A program made the position numbers and the translations under genes. A stretch of 12,569 nt of DNA from an uncultured Eubacteriales bacterium (GTDB lineage: Bacteria > Bacillota > Clostridia > Christensenellales > CAG-138), in assembly GCA_900542615.1 (NCBI GenBank), contig UQOG01000051.1, forward strand, positions 1 through 12,569, given 5' to 3'. The notes under the pieces were generated by a model. The model ran no database searches. It saw only the letters and a list, made by a program, of their open reading frames with translations, and had not been told where the DNA came from. Positions 5,554-12,569 of the stretch are shown piece by piece (the first letter of the stretch is position 1; each line of letters opens with the position of its first letter).

Positions 5554-7215
5554 ATGGAAGGCAAAACGCCCTGGTGGAAGGAAGCGGTGGTATATCAGGT
5601 ATACCCCCGCAGCTTTTACGATAGCAATGGGGATGGCATCGGGGACCTAAACGGCATCGGGGAAAAGCTGGATTACCTTTCGGAGCTGGGGATCACGGTG
5701 CTGTGGATCGGCCCGGTATACGCGTCCCCGGGCAAGGACAACGGCTACGATATCTCGGATTACCGGGCCATAGACCCCATCTACGGTACCATGGAAGACC
5801 TGGAACGGGTGATCGCCGGGGCAAAGGCGCGGGGCATCCGGGTGATGCTGGACATGGTGGCCAACCACACCTCGGATCAACATCCCTGGTTCCTGGAGAG
5901 CCGGAAAAGCCGGGAGAACCCCTATCGGGACTATTATATCTGGCGGGACGGGAAGGGGGACGGCCCCCCCACCAACTGGGGCTCCATCTTTTCGGGCCCT
6001 GCCTGGACGCTGGACCCGTTGACCGGGCAGTATTATATGCATAGCTTCCTGCCGGAACAGCCGGATCTCAACTGGGAAAATCCGGCGGTGCGGGAAGCCA
6101 TTTATGCCATCATGCTGTTCTGGCAGGAAAAGGGCGTGGACGGGTTCCGGCTGGACGGGATCAACATGATCTCCAAGGACCAGCGGTTTTTGGATGGGGA
6201 ACCCGGGCTGCTGTATGGGAACGGGTTCCCGTATATGTACAACGGCCCCCGGATCCACGAGTTTTTGCAGGAGATGAGCGCCCGGGTGTTCCAGCCCCAC
6301 GACATGCTCAGCGTGGGGGAGACCAGCCATGTAAGCGTGGCGGACGGCCTGCAATACGCGGGGGATACCGGGGCGGAATTGAGCATGGTGTTCCAGTTCA
6401 TGCATGTGGACGGAGGCCCCAGGCTGGCGGATAAATGGACGGACCGGCCCTTCCCCATGGAGGAGCTGCGGCGGATCTTCAACAGCTGGCAGGTGGGGCT
6501 GAACGGGCGGGCCTGGAACAGCCTGTATTGGAGCAACCACGACCAGCCCCGGCCCGTATCCCGCTTTGGCAACGACAGCCCCTTATACCGGGCGGTATGC
6601 GCGAAGATGCTGGGCACCTGCCTGCATATGATGCAGGGCACCCCCTATATATACCAGGGGGAGGAGCTGGGCATGACCAACGCCTATTTCCAGCGGCTGG
6701 CCCAATACCGTGACCGGGAAAGCCTGGACGCCTATTGGGAATATACCCGGAGCGGGGTGCTGAATGAGGCGGAAATGGGCCGCTGCCTCCAGGTGATCGG
6801 CCGGGACAACGCCCGCACCCCCATGCAATGGACGGCGGGGAGGAACGCGGGCTTTACCACCGGCACCCCCTGGATCGGCGTAAACCCAAACCATACGGAA
6901 ATCAACGCCCAGGACCAGCTGGCGGACCCGGATTCGGTGTTCCGCTACTACCAGAAATTGATCCGGCTGCGCAAGGCGCATCCCATCATCGTCCACGGGT
7001 CGTTCCATCCCCTGCTGGAGGAGGATCCCGCCATCTACGCCTACGAGCGCAGGCTGAATGGGGCGCGGCTGCTGGTGCTGTGCAGCTTTGCAGCCGGGGA
7101 CGTAGCCTGCCCCTTGGGGGAGGATGGCCAAGGGCGGCTGCTGCTGTCCAACTACCCCGCCCACAAGCCGGGGCTGCTGCAGCCCTATGAGGCCCGGGTG
7201 CTGCTTTACGAATAA
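5554..7215 (+). CDS. Cytoplasmic GH13 alpha-glucosidase (oligo-1,6-glucosidase-like)
   Basis: This 553-residue enzyme would hydrolyse short alpha-glucosides inside the cell, releasing glucose; it has no signal peptide. GH13 landmarks: calcium site DSNGDGIGD (23-31), region I DMVANH (100-105), the QPDLNW motif (169-174) typical of the oligo-1,6-glucosidase/MalL group, nucleophile Asp201 in GFRLDG, acid/base Glu256 in VGET, and stabiliser Asp330 in NHDQPR. These match Asp199, Glu255 and Asp329 of Bacillus oligo-1,6-glucosidase. The residue after the nucleophile, usually Val in 1,6-specific and Thr or Ala in 1,4-specific enzymes, is Gly202, so bond preference is uncertain. I chose the ATG at 5554 because MEGKTPWWKE matches family N-termini and GGGGG lies 5 nt upstream; an in-frame ATG at 5542 would add four residues. 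It stands alone between a terminator and a 270-bp gap. Trehalose-phosphate or dextran glucosidase activity cannot be excluded. Confidence 0.88.
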   Translation: MEGKTPWWKEAVVYQVYPRSFYDSNGDGIGDLNGIGEKLDYLSELGITVLWIGPVYASPGKDNGYDISDYRAIDPIYGTMEDLERVIAGAKARGIRVMLDMVANHTSDQHPWFLESRKSRENPYRDYYIWRDGKGDGPPTNWGSIFSGPAWTLDPLTGQYYMHSFLPEQPDLNWENPAVREAIYAIMLFWQEKGVDGFRLDGINMISKDQRFLDGEPGLLYGNGFPYMYNGPRIHEFLQEMSARVFQPHDMLSVGETSHVSVADGLQYAGDTGAELSMVFQFMHVDGGPRLADKWTDRPFPMEELRRIFNSWQVGLNGRAWNSLYWSNHDQPRPVSRFGNDSPLYRAVCAKMLGTCLHMMQGTPYIYQGEELGMTNAYFQRLAQYRDRESLDAYWEYTRSGVLNEAEMGRCLQVIGRDNARTPMQWTAGRNAGFTTGTPWIGVNPNHTEINAQDQLADPDSVFRYYQKLIRLRKAHPIIVHGSFHPLLEEDPAIYAYERRLNGARLLVLCSFAAGDVACPLGEDGQGRLLLSNYPAHKPGLLQPYEARVLLYE

Positions 7216-7485
7216 GGGAAAACCGGGCCGCGCCGCCCCCCGGCCGGCGAGCGGGCCGAAGGCCACAGCAATCGCCGGCCGCCATCGGATCTGGCGGCGC
7301 GTGCGGAAACCCCAAAAAAGCCTTGCGTAGCAAGGGGTTCCCTTCATAGCGGCCCATCCGCGCCGTTGACGCGAGGAGGGCGCGAAACAGAGGCCGCCGT
7401 CACGGCCTGGCCGCCTGAAACGAGACGGAAACCCCTTTGAAACGATTCTATCAGTCCCTGGAATCCAGGGGGCAAAGGAGGAAAC
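7216..7485. other. Non-coding 270-bp interval dense in inverted repeats
   Basis: No gene is supported between the GH13 gene and galK. Inverted repeats: CGGCCGGCGA (7241-7250)/TCGCCGGCCG (7272-7281), a perfect 10-bp stem; CCTTGC/GCAAGG (7321-7335); CGCGCC/GGCGCG (7359-7384); AGGCCG/CGGCCT (7391-7408); CCCTGG/CCAGGG (7456-7470). No hairpin is followed by a + strand T run. Read on the - strand, 7335-7314 resembles a weak terminator (6-bp stem, then six T), although no - strand gene is visible. I found no convincing promoter; TTGAAA (7437-7442) lacks a good -10 partner. Confidence 0.6.
7456..7470 (+). promoter_or_regulatory. Small hairpin next to the galK ribosome site
   Basis: CCCTGG (7456-7461) and CCAGGG (7465-7470) form a perfect 6-bp stem with loop AAT. 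It ends three bases before the ribosome site AAAGGAGG (7474-7481). It could influence galK translation or be a binding site; nothing else in the sequence decides between them. Confidence 0.3.
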
Positions 7486-8769
7486 ATGCAACTGCCAAGC
7501 AAATGGAAGGAAGGGTTCCAGCAGGGCGCCTATGCGGCCCAGTGGGCATGGCTGTACAGCGGGGACGCGGCCGCGCAACAGGCGCGGCATCTGGCGGCCT
7601 TGGCGGCCTTTACGGAAACCTTCGGAGACGACCAGGGGGTGTGCGTCATTTCCGCCCCGGGCCGCACGGAGCTGTGCGGCAACCATACGGACCATCAAAA
7701 CGGCCACATCCTGGCAGGCGCGGTCACCATGGATATGCTGGCTGTGGTAGCCCCCCGGCAGGATGGACGCATCCGGCTCAAGAGCCAGGGCTACGGCATC
7801 ACCCAGCTGTCGCTGGAGCAGCTGGCTCCCGACCCCAAGGAGGAGGGCAGCACCAAGGCCCTGATCCGGGGGGTGGCGGCCCGGCTCCAGGAACTGGGCC
7901 ATAAGATCGGCGGGTTTGACGCCTATGTCACCTCCGGGGTGCCGGCGGGCAGCGGGCTATCCTCCTCGGCGGCCCTGGAGATCCTGCTGGGAAGTATTTT
8001 TAGTTTCCTGTATAACAATGGCAGCCTGGACCCGGTGATGCTGGCCCAGGTGGGCCAATACGCGGAAAACCGCTACTTCGGCAAGCCTTGCGGCCTGATG
8101 GACCAGCTGGCGGCTTCGGTGGGCGGCGCGGTGGCGGTGGATTTCCTGGACCTTCAGAACCCCAAGGTGGAATCCATCCCCTGCGACTTCGACCGGATGG
8201 GATACGCCCTGTACGTGGTGAACGCCGGAGGCAGCCATGCGGGGCTTACCGCCGAATACGCCGCCATCCCCCCGGAGATGCGGTCCGTGGCCGCCTACTT
8301 CGGCAAAGAGGTGTTGCGGCAGGTGGATGAACAAACCTTTTACAGCAAGCTGGGGGACCTGCGGGGCAAGGTGTCCGACCGGGCCATTTTGCGGGCCATG
8401 CACTTCTTCGGGGACGACCGGCGGGCGGTGGAAATGGCCCAGGCCCTGCGGGCGCAGGATGTGGAAGCCTATAAAGCCATCATGCTGGCTTCCGGGGCCT
8501 CCAGCATGAGCCGGCTGGAAAATATCTATCCCGCCGCCATGGTGGAGGAGCGGAGCGTGGCCTTGGCCCTGGCCCTGAGCGAGGAGCTCCTGGCAGGCAA
8601 GGGCGCATGGCGCATCCAGGGGGGCGGCTTTGCCGGTACCATCCAGGCCCTGGTGCCCCACGAGCTGTGCCAACATTACGAAGAACAGATGCAGGCGGTC
8701 TTTGGCCCGGCCTGCTGCAACCGTTTATACATCCGGCCGGTGGGCGGCTATCTTTTGAAGGAGGATTGA
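7486..8769 (+). CDS. galK: Galactokinase
   Basis: Phosphorylates alpha-D-galactose with ATP to galactose-1-phosphate, the first Leloir step. The 427-residue GHMP kinase has the galactokinase signature as GRTELCGNHTDHQNG (59-73); this NHTDHQ form, as opposed to GEHTDY, is the version I associate with Clostridia galactokinases. The ATP loop is GVPAGSGLSSSAALE (151-165), the catalytic Asp206 lies in CGLMDQ, and the third GHMP motif is GGGFAGT (379-385). The ATG at 7486 has AAAGGAGG (7474-7481) four bases upstream. It heads a tight galK-galE-galT group, with galE starting 3 bp after its stop. N-acetylgalactosamine kinases are related, but the galE/galT context and full motif set favour galactose. 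Confidence 0.92.
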   Translation: MQLPSKWKEGFQQGAYAAQWAWLYSGDAAAQQARHLAALAAFTETFGDDQGVCVISAPGRTELCGNHTDHQNGHILAGAVTMDMLAVVAPRQDGRIRLKSQGYGITQLSLEQLAPDPKEEGSTKALIRGVAARLQELGHKIGGFDAYVTSGVPAGSGLSSSAALEILLGSIFSFLYNNGSLDPVMLAQVGQYAENRYFGKPCGLMDQLAASVGGAVAVDFLDLQNPKVESIPCDFDRMGYALYVVNAGGSHAGLTAEYAAIPPEMRSVAAYFGKEVLRQVDEQTFYSKLGDLRGKVSDRAILRAMHFFGDDRRAVEMAQALRAQDVEAYKAIMLASGASSMSRLENIYPAAMVEERSVALALALSEELLAGKGAWRIQGGGFAGTIQALVPHELCQHYEEQMQAVFGPACCNRLYIRPVGGYLLKED

Positions 8770-8772
8770 CCT

Positions 8773-9771
8773 ATGAGCAACAAACGCATCCTGGTACCCG
8801 GCGGCGCCGGCTATATTGGCGCCCATACGGTGGCGGCCCTGGTGGAAAGCGGGGCGCAAGTGGTGGTGGTGGACGACCTGGAAACCGGCTTTGAGAAGGC
8901 CATCGATCCGGCGGCCAAGTTCTATCAAGGCGATATTCGGGACAAAGCCTTTTTGGACGGTGTTTTTGAAAAGGAGCCCATTGATGCGGTGATCCATTTC
9001 GCCGCCTACTCCCAGGTGGGGGAAAGCATGGAAAACCCCCTCAAGTATTACGATAACAACCTGAACGGCACCCGGGTGCTGCTCTCCTCCATGATCGAGC
9101 ACGATGTGAAGAAGATCGTATTCTCCTCCACTGCGGCCACCTATGGGGAGCCCCGGAACATCCCCATCCTGGAAAGCGACCCCACGGAGCCCACCAATGC
9201 CTACGGGGCCACCAAGCTGGCCATGGAGGGGATGATGCGCTGGTGCGCCAGGGCCTATGGGCTCAAATTCGTATCCCTGCGGTATTTCAACGCCTGCGGC
9301 GCCCATTCCCGGGGCCATATCGGCGAGGCCCATAACCCGGAATCCCACCTGATCCCCCTGATCCTTCAGGTGCCCAACGGCCAGCGGCCCTATATCAGCA
9401 TCTTTGGCGACGATTATCCCACCCGGGACGGCACCTGCGTGCGGGACTACATCCATGTGATGGACCTGTCCGAAGCCCATCTGCTGGCGGCGGATTACCT
9501 GCTGTCCGGCGGGGAGAGCGACGTATTCAATCTGGGCAACGGGGTAGGCTTCACGGTCAAGGAGGTCATCCAGGCCGCGGAAGAGGTGGTGGGCGCCGCT
9601 ATCCCCGCCAAGATCGCCCCCCGGCGGGCAGGGGACCCGGCCCAGCTGGTGGCCTCCAGCGACAAGGCAAAGTCCATCCTGGGCTGGAAGCCCTCCCGGT
9701 ACGACATCCATACCATCCTGTCGGACGCCTGGAGCTGGCATAAGGCCCATCCCCATGGATACGAGGCATAG
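8773..9771 (+). CDS. galE: UDP-glucose 4-epimerase
   Basis: Interconverts UDP-galactose and UDP-glucose using tightly bound NAD. This regenerates the UDP-glucose used by GalT and supplies UDP-galactose for surface glycans. The 332-residue short-chain dehydrogenase-like enzyme has the NAD motif GGAGYIG (10-16), HFAAYSQVGES (75-85), the active site FSSTAATYG (117-125) in which Thr120 replaces the usual catalytic Ser, and the Tyr144-xxx-Lys148 pair. RYFNACGA (170-177) and VRDYIHVMDL (223-232) are further family motifs. AAGGAGG (8758-8764) inside the end of galK precedes the ATG by 8 nt. The gap to galT is 6 bp. Confidence 0.93.
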   Translation: MSNKRILVPGGAGYIGAHTVAALVESGAQVVVVDDLETGFEKAIDPAAKFYQGDIRDKAFLDGVFEKEPIDAVIHFAAYSQVGESMENPLKYYDNNLNGTRVLLSSMIEHDVKKIVFSSTAATYGEPRNIPILESDPTEPTNAYGATKLAMEGMMRWCARAYGLKFVSLRYFNACGAHSRGHIGEAHNPESHLIPLILQVPNGQRPYISIFGDDYPTRDGTCVRDYIHVMDLSEAHLLAADYLLSGGESDVFNLGNGVGFTVKEVIQAAEEVVGAAIPAKIAPRRAGDPAQLVASSDKAKSILGWKPSRYDIHTILSDAWSWHKAHPHGYEA

Positions 9772-9777
9772 GGGCAT

Positions 9778-11271
9778 ATGGATGTGAACGCGTATATCGC
9801 CGGGCTAATCCAATATGCCCGGGAAAAGGAGCTGCTGCCCAAGGAGGATGTGTATTTCGCCCGAAACCAGCTATTATCCACCCTGGGGCTGGCCGCCTAT
9901 GGGGAGCCGGAAGCCCCCGCCCAGGGCAGCCTGCCGGACCTGCTGGCCCCCCTGGTGGAGGACGCCATCGAGCGGGGGGTCATACAGGATAGCGGCGCCC
10001 TGCGGGATCTGCTGGATACGGCCCTGATGGGCGCCCTGATTCCCCGGCCCGGCGAAGTGGCCCGGAAATTTTGGGCGCTGTACCGGCAGCAGGGGGCAAA
10101 GGCGGCTACGGATTGGTTCTACGGCTTTTGCCAGGACTGCAATTACATCCGCCGGGACCGGATCGCCCGGGACATGCGGTGGATCACGGAGACGGAATAC
10201 GGCCCCCTGGACATCACCATCAACCTGTCCAAGCCGGAAAAGGATCCCAAGGACATTGCCGCCGCCCGCCAGGCCCCCAAAAGCGGCTATCCCGCCTGTA
10301 TGCTGTGCATGGAGAACGAAGGGTATGCGGGCCGGGTGGATTTCCCCGCCAGACAAAACCTGCGGATTATTCCCATAAAGGTGGCAGGAGAGGACTGGGG
10401 GCTGCAATATTCCCCCTACGTATACTATAACGAGCATTGCATCGTGCTCAACAGCCGGCATGTGCCCATGATCATCGACCGGAGCGCCTTTGCAAAGCTC
10501 CTGTCCTTTGTGGAGCAGTTCCCCCATTATTTCCTGGGCTCCAATGCGGATCTGCCCATCGTGGGGGGCAGCATCCTTTCCCATGAGCATTTCCAGGGGG
10601 GACATTACGCCTTCGCCATGGAAAAAGCCCCGGTGGAGCGGGATTTTACAGTGCCCGGCTATGAGGACGTGGCCTGCGGCGTGGTGAAATGGCCCATGAG
10701 CGTGCTGCGGATCCGGCATTCGGATCCCCAACGGCTGTGCGACCTGGCGGACCACATCCTGGGCCGCTGGCGGCGGCATAGCGACCCGGCCCTGGGCATC
10801 CTGGCCGAGACCGACGGCACCCCCCATAACACCATCACCCCCATTGCCCGCAGGCGGGGGGAAGCGTATGAGCTGGATCTGGTGCTCAGGTGCAACATCA
10901 CCACGCCGGAGCATCCCTTGGGGGTATTCCATCCCCACGCGGAGCTCCATAACATCAAGAAGGAAAACATCGGCCTCATCGAGGTGATGGGCCTGGCGGT
11001 GCTGCCCTCCCGGCTCAAAGGCGAAATGGAAGCCCTGGCCCAGGCCATCCTGGCAGGGGCGGATCTATCGGCCTCGGAGGCCACCGCCAAGCACGCGGCC
11101 TGGTATGCGGCCTGGAAGGACCAGGCGCCTGCCCTTACGGCGGAGAACATCATGGGCGTGCTCCAGGAGCAGATCGGCCAGACCTTCCGCAAGGTGTTGC
11201 TGGACGCCGGCGTGTATAAGCGGGACGCCCAAGGCCAAGCGGGGCTAGACCGATTCCTAAAAACCCTGTAA
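9778..11271 (+). CDS. galT: UDP-glucose-hexose-1-phosphate uridylyltransferase, Firmicutes type
   Basis: Transfers UMP from UDP-glucose to galactose-1-phosphate, giving glucose-1-phosphate and UDP-galactose. At 497 residues it belongs to the long Firmicutes class (GalT class II), not the roughly 350-residue E. coli class. Its features are the helical N-terminal part (1-130), ITINLSKPEKDP (146-157), the paired cysteines of YPACMLCMENEGYAG (171-185), YNEHCIVLN (217-225) and the nucleotidyl-transfer site SHEHFQGG (268-275), where His271 is the likely uridylylated residue by analogy with the H-x-H motif of the E. coli enzyme. The ATG at 9778 is 6 bp after galE, with only a weak AGGGGC ribosome site, so translation is probably coupled to galE. 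A strong terminator follows the gene. Confidence 0.92.
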   Translation: MDVNAYIAGLIQYAREKELLPKEDVYFARNQLLSTLGLAAYGEPEAPAQGSLPDLLAPLVEDAIERGVIQDSGALRDLLDTALMGALIPRPGEVARKFWALYRQQGAKAATDWFYGFCQDCNYIRRDRIARDMRWITETEYGPLDITINLSKPEKDPKDIAAARQAPKSGYPACMLCMENEGYAGRVDFPARQNLRIIPIKVAGEDWGLQYSPYVYYNEHCIVLNSRHVPMIIDRSAFAKLLSFVEQFPHYFLGSNADLPIVGGSILSHEHFQGGHYAFAMEKAPVERDFTVPGYEDVACGVVKWPMSVLRIRHSDPQRLCDLADHILGRWRRHSDPALGILAETDGTPHNTITPIARRRGEAYELDLVLRCNITTPEHPLGVFHPHAELHNIKKENIGLIEVMGLAVLPSRLKGEMEALAQAILAGADLSASEATAKHAAWYAAWKDQAPALTAENIMGVLQEQIGQTFRKVLLDAGVYKRDAQGQAGLDRFLKTL

Positions 11272-11274
11272 AAT
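11246..11274 (+). promoter_or_regulatory. Weak candidate promoter at the galT end
   Basis: TAGACC (11246-11251) and TAAAAT (11269-11274) are 17 bp apart, matching 4 of 6 and 5 of 6 consensus bases. It is the only promoter-like pair I see before the alcohol dehydrogenase gene. A transcript from it would start near 11281 and run straight into the terminator hairpin at 11288. Confidence 0.25.
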
Positions 11275-11287
11275 ACAAATAGCACCA

Positions 11288-11323
11288 GCCCCGGCGGCAG
11301 GCAATCCCGCCGGGGCATTTTTT
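11288..11323 (+). terminator. Intrinsic terminator of the galKET group
   Basis: GCCCCGGCGG (11288-11297) and CCGCCGGGGC (11307-11316) form a perfect 10-bp stem with a 9-nt loop, followed by A and six T (11318-11323). It lies 16 bp after the galT stop and 21 bp before the next start codon. Confidence 0.9.
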
Positions 11324-11344
11324 CAAGGCGAGAAAGGGAACGGC

Positions 11345-12520
11345 ATGGAGAATTTCGTATTTCACACCCCCACCAAGTTCTACTTCGGCAGGGATACCCA
11401 TCTGCAGGCCGGCGAGATCCTGCGGCAGGCCGGCGCAAAGCGGGTCCTGCTCTACTACGGCGGCGGCAGCATCCTGAAAACCGGCCTGTATGGGCAGCTG
11501 ACAGCCGCCCTGGAAGCGGCTGGGGTGGACTACGTACCTTTGGGTGGGGTCAAGCCCAACCCGGACGTGGAATTTTGCAGGGAGACGGTGGCTTTTATCC
11601 AGAAAAACAAGCTGGACTACATTCTGGCGGTGGGTGGCGGCAGCGTGATCGATTCCGCCAAGATGGCCGCCTTGGCGGTGGGCTCCGGGGCCGACCCTTG
11701 GGACCTTTCCACAGGGGCGGTAAAACCCAAGGGCAGGCTGCCTCTGGGGGTGGTGTTGACCATTGCTGCCACCGGCAGCGAGGGCAGCGATTCCGCCGTG
11801 CTGACCAACGAGGCCCTGGGCTGGAAAAAGGGCCTATCCAGCCCTTATAACCGGCCGGATTTCGCCATACTGAACCCGGAGCTCACCTACACCCTGCCGC
11901 CCTATCAGACCGCCGCCGGCATTACGGACATCATGATGCATACATGCGAGCGGTATATTTCCCTGAGCGGGCCGGATATGCTGCTGGACGGCATGGCGGA
12001 AGGGCTTTTGCGGGCGGTGATCCAGGCGGGGCGCAAGGCCATGGCGGCGCCCCGGGACTATGACGCCCGCTCCACCCTGATGTGGGCGGGGATGCTGAGC
12101 CACAACGGCCTGATGGGCCTGGGCCGAAAATATTTCATGACCGCCCATCGCCTCCAGCACGAGATGAGCGCCATGGATCCCAACGTGGCCCACGGCGCAG
12201 GGCTGGCGGTAATATGGCCTGCGTATTTGAAGTACATCTACCAATACGACCTGCCCAGGTTTGTGCAATACGCCGTGCGGGTCTGGGACTGCGAGGCGGA
12301 TGATTGCCATCCGGAGGCCACCGCCCTGGCCGGCATCCGTCAAACGGAAGCGTATTTCCGGGAGATCGGGATGCCCACCCGCCTGGGGGAGCTGGGCTTT
12401 GACGAAAGCCACATCCCCGCCCTGGCCCGGGGCTGCTCCCGGGGCGGTACCCTGGTATTGCCCAGTCTGATCCCCCTGGATCAAGCGAAGATGGAAGCCA
12501 TTTACCGGCTTGCCCTGTAG
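11345..12520 (+). CDS. Iron-containing alcohol dehydrogenase (butanol dehydrogenase type)
   Basis: A 391-residue group III alcohol dehydrogenase that reduces aldehydes to alcohols with NAD(P)H in the cytoplasm. The nucleotide-binding GGGSVIDSAK spans 97-106. The metal ligands are most likely Asp195 and His199 (GITDIMMH), His268 (TAH) and His283 (VAHGAGL), with His272 close to the active site, following the FucO/YqdH pattern. The HEMSA element at 272-276 (HELSA in related proteins) and the overall length fit the butanol dehydrogenase (BDH) branch. The ATG at 11345 follows AAAGGGA (11333-11339). No sugar-specific feature is visible. The gene may simply dispose of reducing power from sugar fermentation, and its physiological aldehyde is unknown. 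The terminator upstream suggests separate or reduced transcription relative to galKET. Codon use resembles its neighbours. Confidence 0.9.
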   Translation: MENFVFHTPTKFYFGRDTHLQAGEILRQAGAKRVLLYYGGGSILKTGLYGQLTAALEAAGVDYVPLGGVKPNPDVEFCRETVAFIQKNKLDYILAVGGGSVIDSAKMAALAVGSGADPWDLSTGAVKPKGRLPLGVVLTIAATGSEGSDSAVLTNEALGWKKGLSSPYNRPDFAILNPELTYTLPPYQTAAGITDIMMHTCERYISLSGPDMLLDGMAEGLLRAVIQAGRKAMAAPRDYDARSTLMWAGMLSHNGLMGLGRKYFMTAHRLQHEMSAMDPNVAHGAGLAVIWPAYLKYIYQYDLPRFVQYAVRVWDCEADDCHPEATALAGIRQTEAYFREIGMPTRLGELGFDESHIPALARGCSRGGTLVLPSLIPLDQAKMEAIYRLAL

Positions 12521-12569
12521 GACAGGGCCGCTTGCCGATGGAATCGTCGTTTGCGGGGAAAGCTGTCGT

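Noticed and set aside
6583..7902. A 439-codon open frame on the - strand across the GH13 end, the gap and the galK start
   Set aside because: The composition is rich in Arg, Gly, Pro and Gln with no recognisable domain, and most of it is antisense to well-supported genes. It is not evidence for a gene in the 7216-7485 gap.
1..12569. CRISPR array, insertion sequence, prophage or tRNA/rRNA genes
   Set aside because: No regularly spaced repeats, transposase or phage proteins, terminal inverted repeats or recognisable structural RNA genes were seen. The window is an ordinary metabolic locus.

Overview
This window looks like part of a chromosome from a GC-rich member of the Clostridia (Firmicutes), probably a gut anaerobe. 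The signs are strong AAGGAGG-type ribosome binding sites, a Clostridia-style lipoprotein leader with an Ala/Glu/Pro-rich linker, the Firmicutes-type galactose-1-phosphate uridylyltransferase, and an iron-dependent butanol-dehydrogenase-type enzyme. This assignment is inference from gene types, not from a marker gene. All eight convincing genes lie on the + strand.

Layout. Bases 1-28 hold an intrinsic terminator belonging to a gene left of the window. Bases 29-441 hold no gene I can support, but contain several GC-rich hairpins and, at the right end, a 14-bp palindrome. A good sigma-A-type promoter (442-470) starts a leader of about 217 nt full of stem-loops. It is followed by mglB, mglA and mglC (694-4403), an ABC importer for galactose/glucose/methyl-galactoside, and a LacI-family regulator (4428-5447) closed by a strong terminator (5495-5533). 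A cytoplasmic GH13 alpha-glucosidase (5554-7215) follows. A 270-bp non-coding, hairpin-rich gap separates it from a tight galK-galE-galT group (7486-11271) ending in a second strong terminator (11288-11323). An iron-containing alcohol dehydrogenase (11345-12520) completes the window.

How it works together (inference from known families). MglBAC brings in galactose and glucose-like monosaccharides or small galactosides. GalK, GalT and GalE convert galactose to glucose-1-phosphate and recycle UDP-sugars (Leloir pathway). The GH13 enzyme would release glucose from a small alpha-glucoside. The alcohol dehydrogenase can reoxidise NAD(P)H during fermentation. The LacI-family protein is the obvious candidate regulator, and the palindrome beside the mgl promoter is its best visible candidate operator.

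I see no exotic defence, mobile or CRISPR system. The least explained material is non-coding: the structured mgl leader with terminator-like hairpins, the hairpins between mglB and mglA, and two genes that each begin about 20 nt after a strong terminator without an obvious promoter.
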